7,969 nt of DNA from Candidatus Sulfotelmatobacter sp. (GTDB lineage: Bacteria > Acidobacteriota > Terriglobia > Terriglobales > SbA1): assembly GCA_030151135.1 (NCBI GenBank), contig JASLEQ010000698.1:1-7969 (forward strand). Reading direction: 5' to 3'. Below the pieces are notes generated by a model that was not told the origin of the DNA, did no database searches, and was given only the letters and a program-made list of their open reading frames with translations. Each line of letters opens with the position of its first letter. The first letter of the stretch is position 1. This document shows, one piece after another, positions 1-5,253 of the stretch. A program made the translations under genes and the position numbers.

Positions 1-33
1 AGGGCGGACACTGACGACAAAAAGCGTTCAATT

Positions 34-56
34 ACCGAGGACGCAGAGGACGGCAA
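34..56 (+). repeat. degenerate GGACGCAGA-type 9-base repeat, locus A
   Basis: Two adjacent 9-base units are visible: GGACGCAGA at 39-47 and GGACGGCAA at 48-56, preceded by ACCGA. Similar units in the same orientation recur at 178-197, 3511-3530 and 3681-3706, always outside genes. The function is unknown. Confidence 0.45.
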
Positions 57-177
57 TGCAATTCAACGGATATCGACGGCGCGAAGAGTGGACTTGCAGC
101 CACGAAACTCTCAGCTGCCTGGGTGCGTAGCAAAGCAATCGGCGACTTCAAAAGCCATTCACAGCCGAGTTCGGTAA

Positions 178-197
178 GGATTCGCAGAGAACGCAGG
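178..197 (+). repeat. degenerate GGACGCAGA-type 9-base repeat, locus B
   Basis: This is a degenerate copy of the same unit, with CGCAGAGAACGCAGG at its core (183-197). It lies immediately upstream of the zwf Shine-Dalgarno, so it would fall in or near the mRNA leader. It is more diverged than the copy at 34-56. Confidence 0.4.
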
Positions 198-220
198 TAA
201 AACCAATAAGGGAATCATTC

Positions 221-1762
221 ATGGCTCAACTTGTGGAACAACCGACGATGACAGCGCCGAAGATTGGGAAGCAAGGCGATCCCTGTGTGATGGTGATATT
301 TGGAGGCGCCGGCGATTTGACTGGGCGCCTGCTGGTTCCGGCGCTCTACAATCTGGCGCGGGCAGGCCTGCTGTCCCGCGAATTCGCGGTGCTTGGGGTG
401 GCGCGGAGCCAGTGGTCGGATGAAGAGTTCCGCAAGCAGGTGTATGAGGACATCAAGAATTATTGCGGCGACTGCATCGACAACGACCTATGGGAGTGGT
501 TTCAGCAGCGATTTTATTATCTGGCGGGGAATTTCGATGATGACGGACTCTATCCGAAGATCAAGGATGCACTGAACAAGCTCGATCAGGAGCATTCTAC
601 CCATCAGAACTTTTTTTATTACATGGCAGTGGCGCCGAAGTTCTTTGGTCCGATTATCGAAAGACTGGCGGCGAACGGATTCCTGGAGCAATCGAACGGA
701 CACTGGCGGCGGGTGATCATCGAAAAGCCGTTCGGCCACGATCTGGAGTCGGCCAAAGCGCTGAACCAACAGATTCTGAAGGTCGCGGACGAGAAACAGA
801 TTTACCGCATCGACCACTACCTGGGCAAAGAGACCGTGCAGAACATTATGGCGTTCCGTTTTGCGAACGGGATATTTGAGCCGGTGTGGAACCGGCGCTA
901 CATCGATCACGTGCAGATTTCGGTGGCGGAAACGGTGGGAGTAGAGACCCGGGGAGGCTACTTCGATACCGCCGGAACACTGCGCGACATGGTGCCGAAC
1001 CACATCATGCAGTTGATCAGTTTGACGGCAATGGAGCCTCCGATTTCGTTCGACGCGAACGCGGTGCGCGACGAGCAGGCCAAGATCCTGCACGCAATCC
1101 AACCGATGAGCGATGAAGACGTGCTGGCACGCTCGGTAAGAGGACAGTACGGAGAAGGGACGGAAGACGGCAAACGCGTGGCGGCGTATCGGGCGGAAGA
1201 AGATGTCCCGCCGGATTCGCGGACGGAAACTTTTGTCGCGATGAAACTGTCGATCGATAACTGGCGATGGGCAGACGTTCCTTTCTATCTGCGGACGGGG
1301 AAGCGAATGCCGGTGCGCAATACGCACATCGTGATACAGTTTCGACGGGCACCGTTTGTGCTGTTCCGCGATACTCCGGTGGAGCACTTGATGCCAAACC
1401 AACTGGTGCTACATATTCAACCGGAGGAAGGAATCTCGCTGCAGTTCGCGGCGAAAGTTCCGGGCCCGGTCATGCGACTGGGCACGGTCGACATGAACTT
1501 CGAGTACCAGGAATACTTTGGCAAGCAGCCGAGCACGGGCTATGAACGCCTGCTGCACGACTGCATGATCGGCGATCAGACGCTGTTTCAACGCGCCGAT
1601 ATGGTGGAAGCGGGATGGTCGGTGGTGAATCCCGTGCTGGATTTGTGGAAGGCGCTTCCACCACGGAACTTTCCCAATTATGCATCCGGCACGTGGGGAC
1701 CCAAGGAGGCCGACGAATTGCTGGAGCGGGACGGCCGCCGCTGGAGGAACTTCGAAAAATGA
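221..1762 (+). CDS. zwf: glucose-6-phosphate 1-dehydrogenase
   Basis: Cytosolic enzyme oxidising glucose-6-phosphate to 6-phosphogluconolactone with reduction of NAD(P)+, the first step of the oxidative pentose phosphate and Entner-Doudoroff routes. At 513 residues it has the usual family length. The N-terminal Rossmann domain carries the dinucleotide loop [12 protein letters not shown] (residues 27-38). Further landmarks are EKPFG (168-172, K169), the substrate signature RIDHYLGKE (196-204, H199), DMVPNH ending in H261, and RTGKR around K361. H199 and H261 are 62 residues apart, as are His178 and His240 of the Leuconostoc mesenteroides enzyme, so H261 is the likely catalytic base. An oddity: the GxxGDL loop has no lysine where homologues usually have one or two. 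The ATG at 221 is supported by AAGGGA seven bases upstream. The stop overlaps the glk start by four bases (ATGA), so translation is probably coupled. NADP+ versus NAD+ preference cannot be read safely. Confidence 0.97.
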   Translation: MAQLVEQPTMTAPKIGKQGDPCVMVIFGGAGDLTGRLLVPALYNLARAGLLSREFAVLGVARSQWSDEEFRKQVYEDIKNYCGDCIDNDLWEWFQQRFYYLAGNFDDDGLYPKIKDALNKLDQEHSTHQNFFYYMAVAPKFFGPIIERLAANGFLEQSNGHWRRVIIEKPFGHDLESAKALNQQILKVADEKQIYRIDHYLGKETVQNIMAFRFANGIFEPVWNRRYIDHVQISVAETVGVETRGGYFDTAGTLRDMVPNHIMQLISLTAMEPPISFDANAVRDEQAKILHAIQPMSDEDVLARSVRGQYGEGTEDGKRVAAYRAEEDVPPDSRTETFVAMKLSIDNWRWADVPFYLRTGKRMPVRNTHIVIQFRRAPFVLFRDTPVEHLMPNQLVLHIQPEEGISLQFAAKVPGPVMRLGTVDMNFEYQEYFGKQPSTGYERLLHDCMIGDQTLFQRADMVEAGWSVVNPVLDLWKALPPRNFPNYASGTWGPKEADELLERDGRRWRNFEK

Positions 1763-2745
1763 TTCTGGCCGGCGATATTGGCGGGACCAATGCCAGGCTT
1801 GCATATTTTCAACCCCAGAACGGTCATCTTCGTCTGGTTTCTGAGCGCATTTTTCCAAGCCGCGAGCACGACGAATTCGGGGAAATTGTCGGGAAGTTTT
1901 TGCATGATTCCGGAGCACATCCGGAGGCCGCGTGTTTTGGAATCGCAGGGCCCGTCCGCAACGGGCGCGTTGAAACATCCAATCTTCCATGGGTGATTGA
2001 GCAGGCGCGTCTCGCTGATCAATTTCATCTTCCTGCCACTCTCCTGATTAATGACCTGGAGGCGATTGCGTGGGGAATTGGCGCGCTTGGCAGCGCCGAT
2101 CTAGTCGCGTTGAATCACATCAGCGGTTCCGCGAGCGGAAACCAGGCGGTGGTCGCGCCCGGCACCGGGCTGGGCGAAGCGGGTTTGTTTTGGGATGGGA
2201 ACCGGCATCACGTCTATGCCTGCGAAGGCGGGCATGCGGATTTCGCTCCGCAGGGCGAGTTGCAGATCGAACTGCTGAAGTATCTGACGGCTCGATTTGG
2301 GCATGTGAGCTACGAGCGGATTCTTTCCGGTCCCGGCCTGGTGAATGCGTACGAGTTCTTACGGGATTCTGGAAACGCAAAAGAATCTCCCGATGTGGCG
2401 AATGAGATGAAGAAGAGCGATCCGGCAGCGGTAATATCGCGGGCGGCGCTGGATGGGCGAGACGCGCTGGCGTCGAAAGCACTGGATATTTTCATCGCCG
2501 TCTATGGGGCGGAAGCTTCGAACCTGGCGCTGAAGGCGATGTCGACGGGCGGACTGTTTTTGGCGGGCGGCATCTCTCCCAAAATTCTTCCGAAGCTGAA
2601 GGAACCCGCGTTCATGAACTCGTTTCTCACTAAAGGACGCATGAGACCGCTGGTGGAGGCGATGCCGGTGCAGGTCGTCATCAACGAAAAAGTGGGGTTG
2701 CTGGGCGCAGCGCGCTGTGCGTCGGTGAAAGCCAGAGGCTGGTAA
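1759..2745 (+). CDS. glk: glucokinase (Glk family)
   Basis: ATP-dependent phosphorylation of glucose to glucose-6-phosphate in the cytosol, supplying the substrate for the upstream zwf product. The frame is open from further upstream, but the ATG at 1759 is chosen. It gives the family N-terminus [14 protein letters not shown] with the phosphate-binding loop at residues 5-13, overlaps the zwf stop as ATGA, and has GGAGGA at 1743-1748. The protein is then 328 residues, typical for bacterial Glk. Other landmarks are INDLEA with D99 as probable catalytic base, [20 protein letters not shown] (E156 and H159, matching E. coli E157 and H160), [13 protein letters not shown], and the C-terminal GGLFLAGGI. 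These are Glk (Pfam Glucokinase) signatures; I see no ROK-type zinc cysteine cluster. It sits between zwf and pgl, with only two bases before pgl. Confidence 0.95.
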   Translation: MILAGDIGGTNARLAYFQPQNGHLRLVSERIFPSREHDEFGEIVGKFLHDSGAHPEAACFGIAGPVRNGRVETSNLPWVIEQARLADQFHLPATLLINDLEAIAWGIGALGSADLVALNHISGSASGNQAVVAPGTGLGEAGLFWDGNRHHVYACEGGHADFAPQGELQIELLKYLTARFGHVSYERILSGPGLVNAYEFLRDSGNAKESPDVANEMKKSDPAAVISRAALDGRDALASKALDIFIAVYGAEASNLALKAMSTGGLFLAGGISPKILPKLKEPAFMNSFLTKGRMRPLVEAMPVQVVINEKVGLLGAARCASVKARGW

Positions 2746-2747
2746 GT

Positions 2748-3494
2748 GTGAGTGCCGCAGGGGAAATCCGAATACTAACGACCCCACAGGAATTGTTTGC
2801 CTCGGCAGCCGAGGAAGTGGTTCGGCTGGCAAATGACGCCGTGAGTTCCCGTGGACGCTTCACGGTTGCCCTGTCAGGCGGCTCAACTCCGAAGAGCCTG
2901 TTCAACCTGCTGGCTACGAATGCGAAGTCCACCCTGCCGTGGGACCGGATGTTTTTTTTCTGGAGCGATGAGCGGCACGTTCCTCCCACGGATCCTGACA
3001 GCAACTACCGGATGGCGAGTGAGGCGATGCTCGGGAAAGTTCCAGTTCCCCCCGCAAATGTGTTTCGAATGGAGGGAGAAAACCCGGATGCGGCAGCCGC
3101 AGCTGAAGCTTACGAAAAGACGTTGCGCAAGTTTTTTCAGGTTCAGGCGGGCGAGGTCCCGAAATTCGATCTGATTCTTTTGGGGATGGGGCCGGACGGA
3201 CATACAGCCTCGCTTTTTCCAGGGACGGCCGGGCTACAAGAAAAATCACGGTTAGTGATCGCGAATTGGGTGGAAAAATTAAAGACGCATCGACTGTCAT
3301 TCACCCTTCCCCTTATTAACGCCGCCCGAAATGTGGCCTTTCTGGTTAGCGGGACCGATAAATCTTCTGCGCTGAAGGCCGTGCTTGAGGGGAATGATTC
3401 GGGCGAACAGTATCCAGCGAAATTGGTGCAGCCCAAAGAAGGAAAGCTAGTCTGGTTTTTGGATCGGGCTGCGGCCAGCGGACTGTCGAGCTAA
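2748..3494 (+). CDS. pgl: 6-phosphogluconolactonase
   Basis: Hydrolyses 6-phosphogluconolactone, the zwf product, to 6-phosphogluconate in the cytosol. The 248 residues match the DevB/Pgl-type lactonase of the glucosamine-6-phosphate isomerase fold. Landmarks in order are the phosphate-binding LSGGSTPKSLF (from residue 42), FFWSDERHVPPTDPDSNYRM (W72 to H77 core), and LGMGPDGHTASLFPG with H152 as the probable catalytic histidine. The C-terminal TLPLINAARNVAFLVSG strand is also typical. The GTG at 2748 is chosen because AGAGG (2734-2738) lies nine bases upstream and because it follows the glk stop by two bases. No ATG gives a full-length domain. A run of eight T at 2952-2959 encodes Phe-Phe-Phe without breaking the frame. 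It is the last gene of the operon. Confidence 0.94.
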   Translation: MSAAGEIRILTTPQELFASAAEEVVRLANDAVSSRGRFTVALSGGSTPKSLFNLLATNAKSTLPWDRMFFFWSDERHVPPTDPDSNYRMASEAMLGKVPVPPANVFRMEGENPDAAAAAEAYEKTLRKFFQVQAGEVPKFDLILLGMGPDGHTASLFPGTAGLQEKSRLVIANWVEKLKTHRLSFTLPLINAARNVAFLVSGTDKSSALKAVLEGNDSGEQYPAKLVQPKEGKLVWFLDRAAASGLSS

Positions 3495-3510
3495 ACTCCA
3501 AACAAAATCA

Positions 3511-3530
3511 CACCGCAGAAAACGGAGAAT
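3511..3530 (+). repeat. degenerate GGACGCAGA-type repeat, locus C
   Basis: CACCGCAGAAAACGGAGA matches the repeat pattern ACCGCAGAGGACGCAGA seen elsewhere in the window with a few changes. It begins 16 bases after the pgl stop. This is the weakest of the four copies when taken alone. Confidence 0.35.
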
Positions 3531-3680
3531 TGAGATTTGTTCTCTTTGGGCTGGTTTTCAATTTTTTGTGCCCTATTCCCTCTCCCGCCAGGTTTGCCCG
3601 GGCTTTTCCGCTCAACCAACCCATCCCACATTCTGATTTCCTAGCACAGTTCGCGAACATTTGAGCAGGACGAAACCATT

Positions 3681-3706
3681 CCGCAGGGACGCTGAGGACG
3701 TAGAAA
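3681..3706 (+). repeat. degenerate GGACGCAGA-type 9-base repeat, locus D
   Basis: After CCGCAG there are two adjacent 9-base units, GGACGCTGA (3687-3695) and GGACGTAGA (3696-3704), with the same unit and orientation as the copy at 34-56. It lies in the spacer downstream of pgl, so the repeat family brackets the sugar operon. Confidence 0.45.
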
Positions 3707-3814
3707 ATCAGGTCCGGTCGTGGATTGCTCACGGCCAAAGGAGAGCGGGCTGGCGGGCAGGAGGAGATCCCAAAATCCTCGACATATCCGGCGCCTTCAT
3801 TGCAGCTGATATTT

Positions 3815-4219
3815 TTAGCCGCGCCAATCGCCGATTTCTTTCAGACCTTTGCCCCGGGCATGTTCGAATAGGCGGACCTTGTGACGGGAGTGTTCGAATT
3901 CGTGGATGTCGGCCCAGACTTCGGCTCGCCAGGGGGCATCGTGGGCGGCGGCCTCGCCGCAGGTAGCGCAGCGGGTGTGCAGGGTTACAGGAGTGACGTC
4001 TATGCCGATCGGCGCTGCTCCTGGGAGTTCGACGAAGATGCAGTGAACCTCTTTAATTTCCTCGTCGGGTCCGAGGATATGCTCGTAGCGGAGGAGGTAT
4101 CCGAAACCTAATTTCTTGGCCTCGAGTTCGGCCTCGGCACGAGTATGGAACGGGCCATATTCGGCACGCAACTGCTCCGTGGAATCACATGCCATCCAAA
4201 ATGTTTCTTTGTAGGCCAT
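3815..4219 (-). CDS. hypothetical protein with CxxC and His-rich C-terminal half
   Basis: I do not recognise this protein. It has 134 residues from the ATG at 4219. A TTG eight codons upstream (4243) is an alternative start, and neither has a clear Shine-Dalgarno. The N-terminal part (1-65) looks like a small alpha/beta fold: an aromatic start, the charged Ala/Glu helix TRAEAELEAKKLG (26-38), YLLRYEHI, and then the strand VHCIFVELP. The C-terminal part has C84-A-T-C87 followed by H93, H106, H110, H113 and H120, which could bind a metal ion or simply be charged surface. There is no signal peptide or membrane segment, so it is probably cytosolic. It follows the two small HTH genes on the same strand after a 210-base gap and is convergent with pgl. 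The residue composition is protein-like, and this frame is more plausible than the overlapping plus-strand frames, but its function is unknown. Confidence 0.7.
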   Translation of the reverse strand: MAYKETFWMACDSTEQLRAEYGPFHTRAEAELEAKKLGFGYLLRYEHILGPDEEIKEVHCIFVELPGAAPIGIDVTPVTLHTRCATCGEAAAHDAPWRAEVWADIHEFEHSRHKVRLFEHARGKGLKEIGDWRG

Positions 4220-4429
4220 TTGCTGGTTTCGGCTGAACCCCAAGCTGGCTCACGGATTGCGCGAGCCTGCGTGTGGGCAGCACCAGCAGAGCAGCAATTT
4301 CAAGGCCGCACAGCAATGCGCAGCAACTGGCTACAAATGAACGACATTAACGTATTTGGGGCTCGGATCCGAGGGTGCGTGGATGAAAGCTTTTGCAGTG
4401 TATCCGCCGGAACGCGTTGGCCTAGCCAT
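4220..4429. other. spacer between hypothetical gene and HTH pair
   Basis: This 210-base stretch has no supported gene. It contains a CAGCA-rich patch (about 4276-4326) and a perfect 12-base palindrome at 4362-4373. It should carry the promoter of the minus-strand hypothetical gene and the 3' end of the HTH transcript. I cannot identify either with confidence. Confidence 0.5.
4362..4373. repeat. 12-base perfect palindrome
   Basis: CTCGGATCCGAG reads identically on both strands. As RNA it could form only a 4-bp stem with a GATC loop, and no T-run follows on the minus strand, so it does not look like a terminator. It could be a protein-binding site or chance. Confidence 0.3.
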
Positions 4430-4687
4430 TCAGTCTGCCCCGATCGCCTCGCTCTGGCAGAGGGCGACGTCAGCGGCAGCCCAGTTCTTACCGCCATGGG
4501 CGGCGACGTACATTGCCAGTTCCAGCCGGCTCCAGACACCGAGCTTGTCGAAAATGCTTCGCAAGTGATTTTTGATGACCTGCTCGGTGGTTCCAATGAT
4601 TCGGCCAATTTCCCGATTCGTCATGCCTTCCCATACCAGCATGGCGATTTCCAGTTCTTTGATAGTGAGGCACTCTCGCGGCGTCAT
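4430..4687 (-). CDS. small LuxR/GerE-type HTH protein (second of pair)
   Basis: An 85-residue protein consisting almost entirely of a LuxR-type (GerE) DNA-binding domain. The core is LTIKELEIAMLVWEGMTNRE (7-26), then IGRIIGTTEQVIKNHLRSIF with the recognition helix TTEQVIKNHLRSIFDKLGV, then SRLELAMYVAAHG. A short tail of about 18 residues has no motif. There is no receiver or autoinducer-binding domain, so any signal input must come from elsewhere, for instance expression level or a partner protein. The ATG at 4687 overlaps the stop of the upstream HTH gene (ATGA) and is preceded by a GGGAAGGGG purine run, so the two are almost certainly co-translated. It may form homodimers, or heterodimers with the neighbour, since GerE domains usually act as dimers; that is inference. 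Target genes are unknown, and the divergent efflux operon is the nearest candidate. Confidence 0.85.
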   Translation of the reverse strand: MTPRECLTIKELEIAMLVWEGMTNREIGRIIGTTEQVIKNHLRSIFDKLGVWSRLELAMYVAAHGGKNWAAADVALCQSEAIGAD

Positions 4688-4908
4688 GATTGCGCCCCTT
4701 CCCGGCTGAACATGGCGGTAGCCAGCTTCACGCGCTTGCGGCCCTCGCGAATGCCGGCGCGCAGGAATAGAGTTCGTAGGTGCTGTTTTACGGTGCGCGG
4801 ACTGATGTTGAGCTGACCGGCGATCTCTTTATTGCTACAGCCCTGCACGAGCAGGTTCAGGACTTGGCGGTCGCGGGGTGTCACTTTGATGATTCCGAGA
4901 TCAATCAC
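4684..4908 (-). CDS. small LuxR/GerE-type HTH protein (first of pair)
   Basis: A GerE-type DNA-binding domain standing alone: TPRDRQVLNLLVQGCSNKEI, AGQLNISPRTVKQHLRTLFL with the recognition helix SPRTVKQHLRTLFLRAGI, then GRKRVKLATAMF. The GTG at 4908 (74 residues) is preferred because a strong AAGGAGG (4913-4919 on this strand) ends four bases upstream. The alternative ATG at 4938 would give 84 residues, places that Shine-Dalgarno inside the coding region, and has none of its own. The position usually held by Glu in the TxRE motif is Asp here. There is no receiver domain. The stop overlaps the next HTH start by ATGA. The two proteins share the domain but differ clearly in sequence, so any duplication is old. 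The gene is divergent from the TolC-family gene; autoregulation or control of efflux is possible but not shown. Confidence 0.85.
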   Translation of the reverse strand: MIDLGIIKVTPRDRQVLNLLVQGCSNKEIAGQLNISPRTVKQHLRTLFLRAGIREGRKRVKLATAMFSREGAQS

Positions 4909-4912
4909 ATTT

Positions 4913-4919
4913 CCTCCTT
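4913..4919 (-). promoter_or_regulatory. Shine-Dalgarno deciding the GTG start of the first HTH gene
   Basis: On the minus strand this reads AAGGAGG, a full match to the anti-Shine-Dalgarno, four bases before the GTG at 4908. Its presence inside the longer ATG (4938) frame argues that the longer start is not the main one. Confidence 0.6.
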
Positions 4920-4927
4920 TTGGCCGT

Positions 4928-4963
4928 GCGAAATGCACATGTCCTGTAGTGCACGAGCTTCGC
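4928..4963. repeat. nested interrupted inverted repeat in HTH leader
   Basis: The outer arms are GCGAA (4928-4932) and TTCGC (4959-4963). The inner arms are TGCAC (4934-4938) and GTGCA (4949-4953), with a 10-base centre. The inner element is 20 bases long, the size of many LuxR-type operators, but its centre is not symmetric. It could be an operator, or an RNA hairpin just upstream of the Shine-Dalgarno of the HTH gene. Confidence 0.4.
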
Positions 4964-5239
4964 CATTTGTTCGTCCGCGGATTGGAAATTCTTAAGTGCT
5001 TGTGCGGGCGATAGTTCGAGGACGATGCTGCGCTTTCAGGTGGTTTTCAGAAATCGCATGGTAGCCTGAGCAGTTCCAAAACGGTCCGAGTCCAATCGTA
5101 GAAGCGGACGCGCATGTTTCATCGGAACGGCGCTCTTCGCGGAATTGCAAAACGAGCGGGCACGCGGAAGTTGTTCCGGAATGTGGGACAAAGTGTTGCC
5201 AGTTAATAGTTTGAGAGTCGAAAGGCTGCTTTTCAGATT

Positions 5240-5246
5240 GGAGGTG
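5240..5246 (+). promoter_or_regulatory. Shine-Dalgarno of the TolC-family gene
   Basis: GGAGGTG lies four bases before a GTG (5251) and seven before the adjoining in-frame ATG (5254). The spacing and codon favour the ATG. Confidence 0.65.
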
Positions 5247-5253
5247 AACGGTG

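Larger units (their letters stand above)
1..220. other. non-coding leader upstream of zwf
   Basis: No gene is supported here. One forward frame stays open from the window edge to a TAA at 172-174, but its translation is rich in Arg, Ser and Gln, has no recognisable motif, and another frame is open over the same bases, so I do not call it. The stretch holds two copies of a degenerate GGACGCAGA-type repeat (34-56 and 178-197). It ends with a good Shine-Dalgarno, AAGGGA at 208-213, seven bases before the zwf ATG. It must carry the promoter of the sugar operon unless that operon starts further upstream, but I cannot pick a convincing -35/-10 pair. Confidence 0.5.
3495..3814. other. gene-free convergent spacer
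   Basis: This lies between the ends of pgl (+) and the hypothetical gene (-), so both transcripts should terminate here. I see no strong hairpin-plus-T terminator. Weak candidates are GAGAA (3525-3529) with TTCTC (3540-3544) followed by only three T, a distant GAAAAC/GTTTTC pair (3518-3523/3554-3559) leading into six T at 3562-3567, and for the minus strand GAGGA/TCCTC (3761-3765/3776-3780) without a T-tract. Two degenerate GGACGCAGA-type repeats lie at 3511-3530 and 3681-3706. Open frames across it lack coding character. Confidence 0.6.
4909..5253. promoter_or_regulatory. divergent control region between HTH pair and efflux operon
   Basis: About 345 bases without a supported gene, from which the HTH pair is read leftwards and the efflux operon rightwards, so both promoters should lie here. 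Visible elements are the Shine-Dalgarno of each gene (4913-4919 minus, 5240-5246 plus), an interrupted inverted repeat at 4928-4963, the 8-base palindrome TTCCGGAA at 5174-5181, and a CGGAAC/GTTCCG pair at 5123-5128 and 5173-5178. I could not find a convincing -35/-10 pair with normal spacing on either strand. Confidence 0.5.

Noticed and set aside
1..174. Open forward frame from the window edge, possible tail of an upstream gene
   Set aside because: The translation has no recognisable motif, includes the GGACGCAGA repeat, and an alternative frame is open over the same region, so coding is not supported.
488..1402. 304-codon minus-strand open frame inside zwf
   Set aside because: It is fully antisense to a well-supported dehydrogenase and its Arg/His-rich translation is typical of a reverse-frame shadow.
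2952..2959. Run of eight T in pgl, and seven T in zwf at 611-617, as slippage or frameshift sites
   Set aside because: Both encode Phe-rich segments in the correct frame of intact family-length proteins, and the reading frame continues normally.
3518..3567. Rho-independent terminator after pgl
   Set aside because: The stems are short and AT-rich with long loops; the T-run exists but no stable hairpin precedes it, so I leave it as a weak possibility in the spacer entry.
3508..3738. 76-codon minus-strand open frame in the pgl-hypothetical spacer
   Set aside because: It has no motif, no Shine-Dalgarno that I can see, and overlaps both repeat loci; composition does not look like protein.
4145..4816. 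Long plus-strand open frame (223 codons) across the HTH pair and part of the hypothetical gene
   Set aside because: It lies antisense to two clearly recognisable GerE domains, its translation has no motif, and it crosses a gene boundary and a spacer. It is a shadow of minus-strand coding.
5174..5181. TTCCGGAA palindrome upstream of the TolC-family gene as an operator
   Set aside because: Eight bases is too short to stand out from chance, and symmetry does not extend beyond it.
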